From contig JAQVGZ010000006.1 of assembly GCA_028696455.1 (NCBI GenBank), forward strand, positions 1-63,039: a DNA stretch of 63,039 nt, written 5' to 3'. The notes under the pieces are model-generated. The model was not told where the DNA came from and searched no databases. It saw nothing but the letters and a program-made list of their open reading frames with translations. Source of the stretch: Desulfotomaculaceae bacterium. Its GTDB lineage: Bacteria > Bacillota > Desulfotomaculia > Desulfotomaculales > Pelotomaculaceae. Shown piece after piece: positions 50,680-59,624 of this stretch. The stretch's first letter is position 1. Every line of letters begins with the position of its first letter. Made by a program: the position numbers and the translations under genes.

Positions 50680-53600
50680 ATGATGCATTATTATCGGGCA
50701 CATGTTTTAGTTTGCACGGGGTCATCCTGTGTTTTATCGGGATGCCGTGACGTTAAAGAAGCCCTTGAAAGAGGGATCAAAGAGCATCATTTAGAAGAAG
50801 AAGTTCAACTAATCGAAACCGGTTGCATGGGCCTTTGTGATCTGGGACCCCGCTTGATCATATATCCGGAAGGAGTAGCTTACTGTCGGGTACAGGCTAG
50901 AGATGCGGCAGAGGTGGTCAGTGAGCACCTGTTAAAAGGCCGGATTGTTGAACGGCTGATTTACCGTGATTCGATAACAAAAAAACCAATTCCTTTTATG
51001 AAGGACTTCCCCTTTTTATCCAAGCAAACGAAAATTGCCTTGCGCAATGCCGGCTTTATTAATCCAGAAGATATTGAGGAATATATCGCCAGTGAAGGCT
51101 ATTCCTCACTGGCCAAGGCCCTGTCCAGCATGACCCCGGAAGATGTGATTGCCGAGCTGAAGAAATCAGGCCTGCGTGGCCGGGGTGGCGCCGGCTTTAG
51201 CACCGGCCTTAAATGGGAATTTACCGCTAAAGCCCCTGGAACAAAAAAGTATGTGGTGTGTAATGGTGACGAGGGAGACCCGGGCGCATTTATGGACCGG
51301 TCGGTTTTAGAAGGGGACCCGCACTCCGTAATTGAGGCGATGTCTATTGCCGGCTACGCGGTGGGCGCCGATCAGGGTTACCTCTACATCCGGGCGGAAT
51401 ACCCGCTAGCCGTGGAAAGGATCCGCTTAGCCATCAGTCAGGCTCGGGAGCATGGTCTGCTGGGGGAAAACATTTTAGGTACAGGCTTTAACTTTGATTT
51501 AAGTGTCCGAGTTGGCGCCGGCGCTTTTGTATGCGGAGAAGAAACAGCGCTCCTTGCTTCTATTGAAGGCCGCCGCGGCGAACCCAGGCCGCGCCCGCCT
51601 TTCCCGGCCGTGGCGGGACTGTGGGGTAAACCGACCTTAATCAATAACGTGGAGACCCTTTCCAGCATACCCCCGATTATCTTAAAGGGCGGCGAGTGGT
51701 ATTCCTCCATGGGCACGGAAAAGAGTAAGGGTACCAAGGTATTTGCCCTGACCGGTAAGGTCAAAAACACCGGCCTGATCGAAGTGCCGATGGGGATATC
51801 TTTAGGAGAAATTGTATTTGATATTGGCGGCGGCATTCTGAACAACAAGAGATTTAAAGCTGCCCAAACGGGCGGCCCTTCCGGCGGTTGTATACCAGCC
51901 CAATTCCTAAACGTGGGTATTGATTATGAGTCAATGGCCGAATTGGGCGCGATTGTCGGCTCCGGTGGCTTGATTGTGATGGATGAGGATACCTGTATGG
52001 TTGACCTGGCCAAATTCTTTACTGAATTCTGCCAGGAAGAGTCTTGCGGCAAGTGCGCTCCCTGTCGGATCGGGACCAAGCGGATGCTGGAAATACTGAA
52101 CAGAATTACCGAAGGCCAGGGTAAAGAGGGAGATATCGAGGCTCTGGTCGAACTGGGTGAGTATATGAAAAGCAACGCCCTGTGCGGTTTGGGGCAAACT
52201 GCACCCAATCCAGTGCTGAGTACCATTCGCTACTTCAGGCATGAATATGAAGCGCATATCCGGGACAAACGCTGTCCGGCTTCCGTCTGTGCTTCCCTGT
52301 TTGATTCACCCTGTCAGAATACTTGCCCGGCTGGAGTGGATGTGCCGATTTACGTGGATCATATCCGGAACAGACGCTACCTTGAAGCCTACCTGGAAGT
52401 GCGGCGGGAGAACCCGTTCCCGGCAGTTTGCGGTCGTGTATGTGACCACCCGTGTGAGTCCAAGTGCCGACGCGCGACGATTGACGAACCCCTGGCCATC
52501 AGGACCCTCAAGCGCTTTGCCGCCGACCGGGTCTATGTACAGAACGCAGGCTTCCCGGTGGAAGCTGTCGGAGAATACACCGGCAAGCAGGTGGCAATTA
52601 TTGGCGGTGGTCCTGCCGGGCTTACAGCGGCATATTATCTGGCCAAAGTGGGCCATCGGGTAACTATAATTGAAGCGATGCCCTTTGCCGGGGGAATGCT
52701 GAAGGTGGGTATTCCCGATCACCGCTTACCTGCTGATATCCTGGCTGCAGAGATTAAAGCCATTGAAGATATGGGTGTCACGATTAGAACCGGCGTGTGT
52801 TTTGGGAGAGACCTAACCTTATCTGATTTAGAGAAGCAAGGGTTTAATGCCATATTTATCGCTATTGGTGCCCACGCGGCTCATAAAATGGGTATCCCAG
52901 GCGAAGAACTGGATGGAGTAATCTCCGGGATTAGCTACCTTCGAGATGTTAAGTTGGGACAAGCTCCTGATGTCAAAGACAAGACCGTTCTGGTGGTAGG
53001 CGGTGGCAACGTGGCTATTGACAGCGCCCGCACTGCCTTGAGAAACGGAGCCAAGGAAGTTAAAATCGTTTACCGGCGCAGCAGGGAACAAATGCCAGCC
53101 TTTGAAGAAGAAATCCTGGAAGCCGAACTTGAGGGGGTTAGTTATACCTTCATGGCCGCTCCGTACAGCGTGCAGGGAACAGACGGCCGGGTCACCGGGC
53201 TGGAATGCCTGCAATCGGTGCCGGGTGACTTTGATCAAAGCAGTCGCAGGCGGCCGGTGCCGGTAGAAGGTTCCAATTTTGTCATTCCAACTGATATAAT
53301 AATGACCGCTATCGGGCAGGATGTCGAGCTTGAGGGGTTTAATGGGAGCAGTTTGCAGACAGTGCGCGGGCTGATTCTGGTGGATCCGGACAGCATGGCT
53401 ACAAACATTCCTTATGTATTTGCTGGCGGAGAATGTGCCTCCGGACCGGATGTAGTGATCGGCGCCATTGCCCAGGGCAAGAAGGCGGCAGTTGCTATTG
53501 ATCGATATCTTGGCGGTTCCGGTGTAGTTGTTGAACCACGCACCCTCAAGCGGGTTATATCAGGAAAAATAATTGAAGAAAAACGGCCGAGGGAGAAAAC

Positions 53601-53712
53601 AACGTGCCTGCCGGTAGCGGAACGTAAGAACTTTGTTGAAGTAGAATATGGTTTCACCGAAGTTCAGGCTATTGCCGAGGCGACCCGTTGCCTGCGCTGC
53701 GATGTGAAGTAA
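50680..53712 (+). CDS. Flavin subunit fusion: HydB/NuoF-like plus NADPH (GltD/NfnB-like) module
   Basis: A 1010-residue fusion. Residues 1-95: thioredoxin-like [2Fe-2S] (C12, C17, C49, C53). About 110-525: NuoF/HydB with FMN and NADH sites (GLRGRGGAGFSTGLKWEF) and a [4Fe-4S] site (CGKCAPC near 454). About 530-1010: glutamate-synthase-small-subunit/NfnB type, with N-terminal 4Fe-4S cysteines (CQNTCPAGVDVP near 545), FAD motif GGGPAGLTAAYYL near 638 and NAD(P) motif VVGGGNVAIDSA near 770. It should link NADH, NADPH and ferredoxin to the hydrogenase. Start ATG 50680 or the next codon. Confidence 0.92.
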   Translation: MMHYYRAHVLVCTGSSCVLSGCRDVKEALERGIKEHHLEEEVQLIETGCMGLCDLGPRLIIYPEGVAYCRVQARDAAEVVSEHLLKGRIVERLIYRDSITKKPIPFMKDFPFLSKQTKIALRNAGFINPEDIEEYIASEGYSSLAKALSSMTPEDVIAELKKSGLRGRGGAGFSTGLKWEFTAKAPGTKKYVVCNGDEGDPGAFMDRSVLEGDPHSVIEAMSIAGYAVGADQGYLYIRAEYPLAVERIRLAISQAREHGLLGENILGTGFNFDLSVRVGAGAFVCGEETALLASIEGRRGEPRPRPPFPAVAGLWGKPTLINNVETLSSIPPIILKGGEWYSSMGTEKSKGTKVFALTGKVKNTGLIEVPMGISLGEIVFDIGGGILNNKRFKAAQTGGPSGGCIPAQFLNVGIDYESMAELGAIVGSGGLIVMDEDTCMVDLAKFFTEFCQEESCGKCAPCRIGTKRMLEILNRITEGQGKEGDIEALVELGEYMKSNALCGLGQTAPNPVLSTIRYFRHEYEAHIRDKRCPASVCASLFDSPCQNTCPAGVDVPIYVDHIRNRRYLEAYLEVRRENPFPAVCGRVCDHPCESKCRRATIDEPLAIRTLKRFAADRVYVQNAGFPVEAVGEYTGKQVAIIGGGPAGLTAAYYLAKVGHRVTIIEAMPFAGGMLKVGIPDHRLPADILAAEIKAIEDMGVTIRTGVCFGRDLTLSDLEKQGFNAIFIAIGAHAAHKMGIPGEELDGVISGISYLRDVKLGQAPDVKDKTVLVVGGGNVAIDSARTALRNGAKEVKIVYRRSREQMPAFEEEILEAELEGVSYTFMAAPYSVQGTDGRVTGLECLQSVPGDFDQSSRRRPVPVEGSNFVIPTDIIMTAIGQDVELEGFNGSSLQTVRGLILVDPDSMATNIPYVFAGGECASGPDVVIGAIAQGKKAAVAIDRYLGGSGVVVEPRTLKRVISGKIIEEKRPREKTTCLPVAERKNFVEVEYGFTEVQAIAEATRCLRCDVK

Positions 53713-53730
53713 ACAGAGGGGGTGAGATCA

Positions 53731-55464
53731 ATGCCAATGGTTAATTTAACAATTGACGGGCTGTCAGTGCAGGTGGAACAGGGTACAACTGTTCTTGAGG
53801 CTGCCCGGAAAGTCGGTATTAATATTCCAACCCTGTGCTATTTAAGAGAGATTAATGAAATCGGGGCTTGCCGGATCTGTGTGGTAGAGGTCAAGGGCGC
53901 CCGCACTCTGCAGGCCGCCTGCGTGACCCCGGTAGCCGAAAACATGGTGGTATTGACCAATACACCGGCAGTGCGCGCCTCGCGACGGATGACTTTGGAA
54001 CTTATTCTATCCAATCACCCGTTTGAGTGCCCGACCTGTGTACGCAACCAGAATTGTGAGTTGCAGTCCCTGGCTGAAACTTTCGGAATTCGTGAAGTCC
54101 GTTATCAGGGAGCCAGCCCTGAGTATAAATTGGATAATTCCAGCGTCGCACTGATCCGTGATCCGAATAAGTGCATCCTTTGCCGACGCTGCATTGCGGT
54201 GTGTGAAAAAGTGCAGACGGTAAAGGCAATTTCCCCACAAGGCCGGGGATTTGAAACCTTAGTGGCGCCTGGGATAGATGTTCCATTAGCTGATTCCAGC
54301 TGTGTCAACTGCAGTCAGTGTGTCCTGGTTTGCCCGACCGGTGCGCTGTACGAGCGGGATCAAATTGAAGAAGTATGGGCAGCACTGAATGATCCCAATA
54401 AACATGTCATTGTTCAAACAGCCCCGGCAGTACGGGTGGCCATTGGTGAGGCATTCGGCATGGCCCCGGGGAGCATTGCTACCGGACAGTTGGTCGCGGG
54501 CTTAAGACGGTTAGGCTTTGACAAGGTTTTTGACACTGACTTTAGCGCCGACCTGACAATTATGGAGGAAGGCAGCGAGCTAATTGAAAGGGTTGCGAAC
54601 GGCGGTGTCCTGCCGATGATTACTTCGTGCAGCCCGGGTTGGATCAAATTCATTGAAACTTTTTACCCGTCGCTGTTGCCGCACCTATCAACCTGCAAGT
54701 CACCGCAGCAGATGTTCGGCGCGCTGGCTAAAACCTACTACGCCGAAAAGGAAGGGTTGGATCCGGCCAGTATTTTTTCAGTATCGATAATGCCTTGTAC
54801 AGCGAAAAAATTTGAGGCCCAACGCCCGGAAATGAATTCAAGCGGTCTGCAGGATGTCGACGTGGTTTTGACTACCAGAGAACTTGGCCGCATGTTTAAG
54901 CAGGCGGGAATTGAATTTAGCGGTTTGTCTGAGGAGAAATACGATGATCCCCTAGGAATTTCGACTGGCGCGGCGGTAATATTTGGTGCAACCGGCGGCG
55001 TCATGGAAGCCGCTCTGCGTACTGCCTATGAGCTGATTACTGGTGAAGCCCTGGCATCTGTAGATTTTGTCGATGTGCGTGGTTTGGAAGGGGTTAAGGA
55101 AGCCACAATTAAAGCAGGTGACCTGGATGTTAAAGTTGCTGTCGCCCATGGGCTCGGGAACGCCAAGCAGTTAATGGATGCCCTGCAGGCAGGCGAGGTA
55201 GATTATCACTTCATAGAAATCATGTGCTGCCCGGGTGGCTGCATAGGTGGGGGCGGCCAGCCAATTCCGACTAACTTGGAGATTAGGAGACAGCGTATAG
55301 AGGGTATTTACACTGCTGATGAGAGAATGGAGATCCGGAAGTCTCATGAGAACCCTGCCGTACAGCAGTTGTATAAGGAATTTTTAGAAAAACCGCTAGG
55401 ACATAAATCTCATGAATTACTGCATACCCATTACACCCCACGCCGGAAATATGAAATAGCTTAA
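53731..55464 (+). CDS. [FeFe]-hydrogenase catalytic subunit (HydA/HndD-like)
   Basis: A 577-residue hydrogenase producing or consuming H2. Clusters in order: [2Fe-2S] at C36, C47, C50, C64; His-ligated [4Fe-4S] at H96, C100, C103, C109; two ferredoxin-type clusters at C148-C158 and C191-C201. The H-cluster motifs are all present: TSCSPGW (C300), MPCTAKK (C356) and EIMCCPGGCIGGGGQP (C499, C504). Domain architecture is the M3 type used in electron-bifurcating complexes. Start ATG 53731, with GAGGGGGTGAG in front. Two terminators follow. Confidence 0.96.
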   Translation: MPMVNLTIDGLSVQVEQGTTVLEAARKVGINIPTLCYLREINEIGACRICVVEVKGARTLQAACVTPVAENMVVLTNTPAVRASRRMTLELILSNHPFECPTCVRNQNCELQSLAETFGIREVRYQGASPEYKLDNSSVALIRDPNKCILCRRCIAVCEKVQTVKAISPQGRGFETLVAPGIDVPLADSSCVNCSQCVLVCPTGALYERDQIEEVWAALNDPNKHVIVQTAPAVRVAIGEAFGMAPGSIATGQLVAGLRRLGFDKVFDTDFSADLTIMEEGSELIERVANGGVLPMITSCSPGWIKFIETFYPSLLPHLSTCKSPQQMFGALAKTYYAEKEGLDPASIFSVSIMPCTAKKFEAQRPEMNSSGLQDVDVVLTTRELGRMFKQAGIEFSGLSEEKYDDPLGISTGAAVIFGATGGVMEAALRTAYELITGEALASVDFVDVRGLEGVKEATIKAGDLDVKVAVAHGLGNAKQLMDALQAGEVDYHFIEIMCCPGGCIGGGGQPIPTNLEIRRQRIEGIYTADERMEIRKSHENPAVQQLYKEFLEKPLGHKSHELLHTHYTPRRKYEIA

Positions 55465-55484
55465 TTAATATATGAACCTTCGTT

Positions 55485-55513
55485 GAAAAGCCCCCAACAC
55501 TTCGGGGCTTTTC
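55485..55513 (+). terminator. Terminator after hydA
   Basis: GAAAAGCCCC (55485-55494) pairs with GGGGCTTTTC (55504-55513); 20 bp after the hydA stop. Confidence 0.82.
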
Positions 55514-55609
55514 ATGATCTAATGCAGATAAAACCACTTTCGGTATCCGAGGGTGGTAATTATGCTGCGAAGAAGGGTATTCCTGCATGCAAGGGTTTAA
55601 ATCATGGCT

Positions 55610-55645
55610 AATAAGCCCTTTTCGAATCCTTGAAAAGGGCTTATT
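55610..55645. terminator. Second hairpin between hydA and hydF
   Basis: A 14-bp perfect stem AATAAGCCCTTTTC/GAAAAGGGCTTATT (55610-55623, 55632-55645), with AT-rich tails both sides. Two strong hairpins in 160 bp separate the structural genes from the maturases. Confidence 0.75.
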
Positions 55646-55654
55646 ATATTTGTG

Positions 55655-55783
55655 ATGGGACAAGTGAGGTATTGGTTTGAATTCGGAATCGTGGTAAAAA
55701 ACCGGGACATTGCTCAGGGAAAGACGGAGGCGTTGCGTAAGGATTACTCTGGCTTTCAAACGGACCGGGGAAAGCTAGAGTAG
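55655..55783 (+). CDS. Possible 42-residue peptide upstream of hydF
   Basis: An open frame from ATG 55655 reads MGQVRYWFEFGIVVKNRD and ends GFQTDRGKLE. It has no good SD and I do not recognise it. It may be a relic of a larger gene; amino-acid composition looks protein-like. Confidence 0.25.
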   Translation: MGQVRYWFEFGIVVKNRDIAQGKTEALRKDYSGFQTDRGKLE

Positions 55784-55810
55784 ACATCTAATGAGAGTAA
55801 GGTGAATTAT

Positions 55811-57043
55811 GTGAATACAGGTGCATTAAATGAGACACCACGCGGCAGCAGGTTGCATATTGCGATATTGGGCCGGCGCAACGCCGGCAAGTCAAGCCTG
55901 ATCAACGCCCTGACTAACCAGACAATTGCCATCGTCTCCGAGGCGCCGGGCACTACAACTGACCCGGTTTACAAGTCGATGGAAATCTTACCGATTGGGC
56001 CGGTGGTGCTCATTGATACGGCCGGGATTGATGATATGGGTGAATTGGGTGAGTTGAGGGTAAAAAAGGCGATCGAGATACTACACAATGTAGATTTAAT
56101 GGTACTGGTGATAGACCCCTCGCTGGGCCCCGGTGATTATGAACTGGACTTGATCCAAAAAGCAGGCAGTCAGGGTGTTCCCGTGGTGGGAGTATTAAAT
56201 AAAATCGATCAGCAGCTGGAGGTAACACCTGATGATTTGGAGGGAAGGTTAGGTATCCGGGTAGTACCGGTCAGTGCGGTTACAAGGCAGGGTATTGAAG
56301 ATTTGAAGCAGGCAATGATTGAGGCCGCGCCCAAGGGATGGGTGGCCCCGAGCATAGTCGGTGACTTAATCGGGCCGGGAGACACTGTCATCCTGGTGGT
56401 TTCCATCGACCTGGCGGCCCCTAAGGGCAGGCTTATCCTGCCCCAGGTGCAAACTATAAGAGACATTTTGGACAGTGATGCCTGCGCCCTGGTGGTCAAA
56501 GAAGAGGAACTAAAGCAGGTGTTGGAGGGCTTCTGGCGTAAGCCGGAGCTGGTAGTCACTGATTCGCAGGTCTTTGCCAGGGTAGACGCCGATACCCCGG
56601 CGAACATCCCACTTACCTCATTTTCAATTCTATTTGCCCGTTATAAAGGCAATCTCGAAGCACTAGTGTCCGGGGTACAGGCAGTGGATGCCTTAAAACC
56701 GGGAGACCGGGTCCTGATTGCCGAAGCCTGCACGCACCATCGGGTGGAAGACGATATCGGAACGGTAAAAATTCCCCGCTGGCTAAACCAGCGTGTTGGC
56801 GGTGAACTTAATTTCGACTGGTCCAGCGGGATTGAAATGCCTGAGAATCTGAGCCGTTATCAGCTGGTGGTGCACTGCGGCGCCTGTATGATTAATCGGA
56901 AGCAAATGCTCCATCGGATTGCACAGGCAACCGCAGCCGGGGTCCCAATAGTGAATTATGGTGTGTTAATTGCTTACCTGCATGGCATTCTGAAAAGAGC
57001 GCTGGAGCCTTTTCCATCAGCCCGCCAACTGCTTGGTGATTAG
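55811..57043 (+). CDS. hydF: [FeFe]-hydrogenase maturation GTPase HydF
   Basis: A 410-residue scaffold GTPase that carries the diiron precursor to HydA. The N-terminal GTPase domain (about 10-175) has GRRNAGKSSLINAL, DTAGIDDMG and NKID. The C-terminal domain holds the cluster ligands: CTHHR near residue 305 and HCGACM near 355, the family's C-x-H-x46-53-H-C-x2-C pattern. GTG 55811 is chosen since AAGGTGA is well placed; GTG 55802 is also in frame. Confidence 0.95.
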   Translation: MNTGALNETPRGSRLHIAILGRRNAGKSSLINALTNQTIAIVSEAPGTTTDPVYKSMEILPIGPVVLIDTAGIDDMGELGELRVKKAIEILHNVDLMVLVIDPSLGPGDYELDLIQKAGSQGVPVVGVLNKIDQQLEVTPDDLEGRLGIRVVPVSAVTRQGIEDLKQAMIEAAPKGWVAPSIVGDLIGPGDTVILVVSIDLAAPKGRLILPQVQTIRDILDSDACALVVKEEELKQVLEGFWRKPELVVTDSQVFARVDADTPANIPLTSFSILFARYKGNLEALVSGVQAVDALKPGDRVLIAEACTHHRVEDDIGTVKIPRWLNQRVGGELNFDWSSGIEMPENLSRYQLVVHCGACMINRKQMLHRIAQATAAGVPIVNYGVLIAYLHGILKRALEPFPSARQLLGD

Positions 57044-57055
57044 AATAGAGGTGGC

Positions 57056-58090
57056 ATGAACCTTATGAAAGCGGCCTTCGAGGATGTTTTAAAGTGTGCT
57101 GTTGATGAAATTGAGTTGTCCAAAGAGGAGCTGATTGTCCTAATTAGCGCCGGGGGAAAAGAATGCAACGCCCTTTTTCAACTGGCGGATCAGGTGCGCC
57201 GGCGGTACCTGGGGGAGGAGGTTCACCTGCGGGGCATCATAGAGTTCTCCAACTTTTGTAGGAATAACTGTCTGTTTTGCGGTTTACGCCGGGACAATCG
57301 GAGTTTGCCCCGGTACCGGATGACGCAGAGTGAGATCCTGGAAGGCGTCCACAAGGCTGCCGGGCTGGGCTGTAAAACTATTGTACTCCAATCTGGTGAG
57401 GATGAGTACTTCAGGGCGGACTTGCTGGCCGAACTGGTGTACCGGATTAAAAAAGAGATGGATGTGGCCGTAACACTTTCCGTGGGAGACCGCCCTCGGG
57501 AAGATTATGAAATCATGCGGCAAGCGGGCGCCGACCGTTACTTGCTAAAGCATGAAACCTGTGATCCACTGCTTTACGCCAGGTTGAAGCCGGGCGCCAG
57601 CCTGGCGGGTCGCGTTGAGGAACTGCGGTGGTTGGGTGAGTTAGGTTTTCGAGTTGGGTCAGGCAATATGGTCGGCCTGCCCGGTCAGACAGTGGAAACA
57701 TTAGCCGGGGATATTGTATTAATGCGAGAGTTAAAAGTAGACATGGCCGGTATCGGTCCTTTCATTCCCAACAGTCAGACCCCTCTGGGCAGTTGCCCGG
57801 GCGGTACTCTTGAGATGACTTTGAAAACTCTGGCGGTGGCTCGACTGGTTTTGCCACTGGCGCATTTGCCTGCCACCACCGCTGTCAGGACCATTGATCC
57901 GCAAGGCCGGAAGTTGGCCTTAAAAGGCGGAGCAAATGTTGTTATGCCTAACATGACCCCCCGGGCTTACCGGACAAATTACCTGCTGTATCCGGGGAAA
58001 ACTGGATTGACGGATACCCCGGAGGAAAGCTTTGCCGCGGCGGTTGAGGCGGTGACGGATGCTGGATGCAAAGTTGCTAGTGGTTATTGA
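57056..58090 (+). CDS. hydE: [FeFe]-hydrogenase maturase HydE
   Basis: A 344-residue radical SAM enzyme that helps build the dithiolate of the H-cluster. CX3CX2C is at C68, C72, C75, followed by CGLRRDN, and the TIM barrel ends in GANVVMPNMTPRAYR, as in HydE. It lies 12 bp after hydF with AGAGGTGG ahead. HydG, the third maturase, is not in this window. Confidence 0.94.
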   Translation: MNLMKAAFEDVLKCAVDEIELSKEELIVLISAGGKECNALFQLADQVRRRYLGEEVHLRGIIEFSNFCRNNCLFCGLRRDNRSLPRYRMTQSEILEGVHKAAGLGCKTIVLQSGEDEYFRADLLAELVYRIKKEMDVAVTLSVGDRPREDYEIMRQAGADRYLLKHETCDPLLYARLKPGASLAGRVEELRWLGELGFRVGSGNMVGLPGQTVETLAGDIVLMRELKVDMAGIGPFIPNSQTPLGSCPGGTLEMTLKTLAVARLVLPLAHLPATTAVRTIDPQGRKLALKGGANVVMPNMTPRAYRTNYLLYPGKTGLTDTPEESFAAAVEAVTDAGCKVASGY

Positions 58091-58128
58091 TTGTTGCGCA
58101 ACCTGAAAAAATCACTTAGACAAAAAAA

Positions 58129-58155
58129 AGGCTTCGCCTGGCAGGCGAGGCCTGG
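58129..58155 (-). terminator. Terminator of spoVT (minus strand)
   Basis: AGGCTTCGCC and GGCGAGGCCT pair around a short loop; on the minus strand the hairpin is followed by eight T residues, so it ends spoVT transcription and perhaps hydE's as well. Confidence 0.8.
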
Positions 58156-58178
58156 TTAATTGATGCGGGGAATATTTA

Positions 58179-58715
58179 TTAAGATTCCATTTGTTTTGCC
58201 AGAAAGCCAGCAGCGGTTTCAGCAAGTTTTGTTTCCAAATTACCCATTTGTACGCCCGGATCTTTGCTTGTGAGAATTACCGCGCCTACAGCATCACCCG
58301 CAGCAATAATAGGTGCAATTATCGCTGAACTGTAACTTATATCTTCGTCTGAAGTTAAATAGCAGGGTTCGTTGAGTACAACCATTTTTCTTTCAGCCAT
58401 GACATTTTCTACAACATTTCCTATTTGCTTATTCATTAACTGCTTTTTAGGGGCGCCGGCTACGGCAATGATCGTATCCTTGTCTGCAATACAAGAGATG
58501 TGGCCGAGAGTTTCGTTTAGAGAATCAGCATATTCTGTGGCAAACTCCCCCAATTCACCAATGGGCGAATATTTTTTTAAGATCACCTCGCCCTCCCTGT
58601 CAGTGAATATCTCGAGGGGATCTCCTTCCCTGATCCGCATCGTACGCCGAATTTCCTTTGGAATTACCACCCTGCCCAGATCGTCTATTCTGCGCACGAT
58701 TCCAGTTGCCTTCAT
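58179..58715 (-). CDS. spoVT: Stage V sporulation regulator SpoVT
   Basis: A 178-residue forespore transcription regulator, the same length as the Bacillus protein. The N-terminal AbrB swapped-hairpin DNA-binding domain is nearly canonical (MKATGIVRRIDDLGRVVIP), then EGDPLEIFTD. A GAF-like domain fills residues about 60-178. ATG 58715 follows AAAGGGGGTG; the GTG nine bases earlier overlaps that SD. Confidence 0.96.
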   Translation of the reverse strand: MKATGIVRRIDDLGRVVIPKEIRRTMRIREGDPLEIFTDREGEVILKKYSPIGELGEFATEYADSLNETLGHISCIADKDTIIAVAGAPKKQLMNKQIGNVVENVMAERKMVVLNEPCYLTSDEDISYSSAIIAPIIAAGDAVGAVILTSKDPGVQMGNLETKLAETAAGFLAKQMES

Positions 58716-58739
58716 TTTTTTCACCCCCTTTAGATTTAT

Positions 58740-59051
58740 TATACGCAGGCGAGAGATTAATTAATCAGGATAGGAAAAAAATCTTTTATTCCCCAGCACT
58801 GTCTGTCATAATTAGCTTATGGTAAATTAGCGCTTAGTATACTGTATGAGATAACAAAAAAATATTGGCAATTTATTGTAAAACATAAAAAATAACAGCT
58901 AGGATAACACTGTTTTCCTCGCAAAAAGGGAGGATTGCTTATAATGTTGAAGAATTTTTGTATAGTTGTGCACAAAAAGCACGTATTACTTTTGTCAATA
59001 ATATAGAATATGTTAGTGTTTATTTATGTACGTTCTACTGAGGTGGTAAGT
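58740..59051. other. AT-rich spacer upstream of small membrane protein gene
   Basis: No gene is visible. A short stretch (TTGTATAGTT near 58956-58967, then TATAGAATATG near 59001) could hold promoters for spoVT and the plus-strand gene, but no full consensus is clear. Confidence 0.3.
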
Positions 59052-59258
59052 TTGACACAAAAAGAGGACCGGTGTAAAGTATATAAGTTTGCTCCGAGGA
59101 AAGGCCCCAAATTGAAAACGGTAAAATACATATCTCCAGAAAAAAAACAGTTATTGAAGCAGCGGGAGCAGAGTAAAAGGGACCGGCGCATTTTTTACAA
59201 GGGTATTGGAGTGCTGTTAATTATTGTCGCCCTTTTTACTGCTATTGCGCTCAGGTGA
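59052..59258 (+). CDS. Small basic membrane-anchored protein
   Basis: A 68-residue protein. Residues about 1-45 are strongly basic (KFAPRKGPKLK, KKQLLKQREQSKRDRR) and a single membrane helix (GIGVLLIIVALFTAIAL) closes it. TTG 59052 follows AGGTGG at five bases. Family unknown; the tail-anchored basic layout suggests a membrane-associated nucleic-acid or protein partner, which is only a guess. Confidence 0.6.
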   Translation: MTQKEDRCKVYKFAPRKGPKLKTVKYISPEKKQLLKQREQSKRDRRIFYKGIGVLLIIVALFTAIALR

Positions 59259-59325
59259 ATTGAGAAGAAAGGGGCCTGCGTTTTGATCGTAAGTTTATAT
59301 ATGTTTAAGCTCTGACCTAAACCCA

Positions 59326-59559
59326 GGGGGGCAGTTCAAGGCTTTGAACTGCCCCCCCGGCCAAAGGGGTACCACATGCAAGAGCAAGAACCCGGGACTG
59401 CGCCCCTAAGCCTGTCCTGGTCAACTCGACCAGGACATCGTTAGTGATCATCACCGCCAAGACAAACAGAAGTGCTGATGGGGCCTGATCCAGGTTCCTA
59501 GCACTTCTGTAAGACTTAGGTAAAGATCCTGATGGCACTATCCTATTAGCGTCTTACAG
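59326..59559 (+). ncRNA. Highly structured non-coding stretch (candidate RNA or leader)
   Basis: Four inverted repeats in 234 bp: GGGGGGCAGTTCAA/TTGAACTGCCCCCC (59326-59339, 59344-59357); GTCCTGGTC/GACCAGGAC (59414-59422, 59428-59436); CAGAAGTGCT/AGCACTTCTG (59467-59476, 59500-59509); CTGTAAGAC/GTCTTACAG (59507-59515, 59551-59559). The last two share bases 59507-59509, so they could compete. No reading frame of interest. It lies 66 bp before the flavin reductase gene; it may be a stand-alone RNA, a cis-leader or a small mobile repeat. It matches no riboswitch class I know. Confidence 0.45.
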
Positions 59560-59624
59560 TATATAATTAGGTTATAATTGGCATATATTTAATATTGCGA
59601 GTAAATTATCAAAGGGAGATGAAT

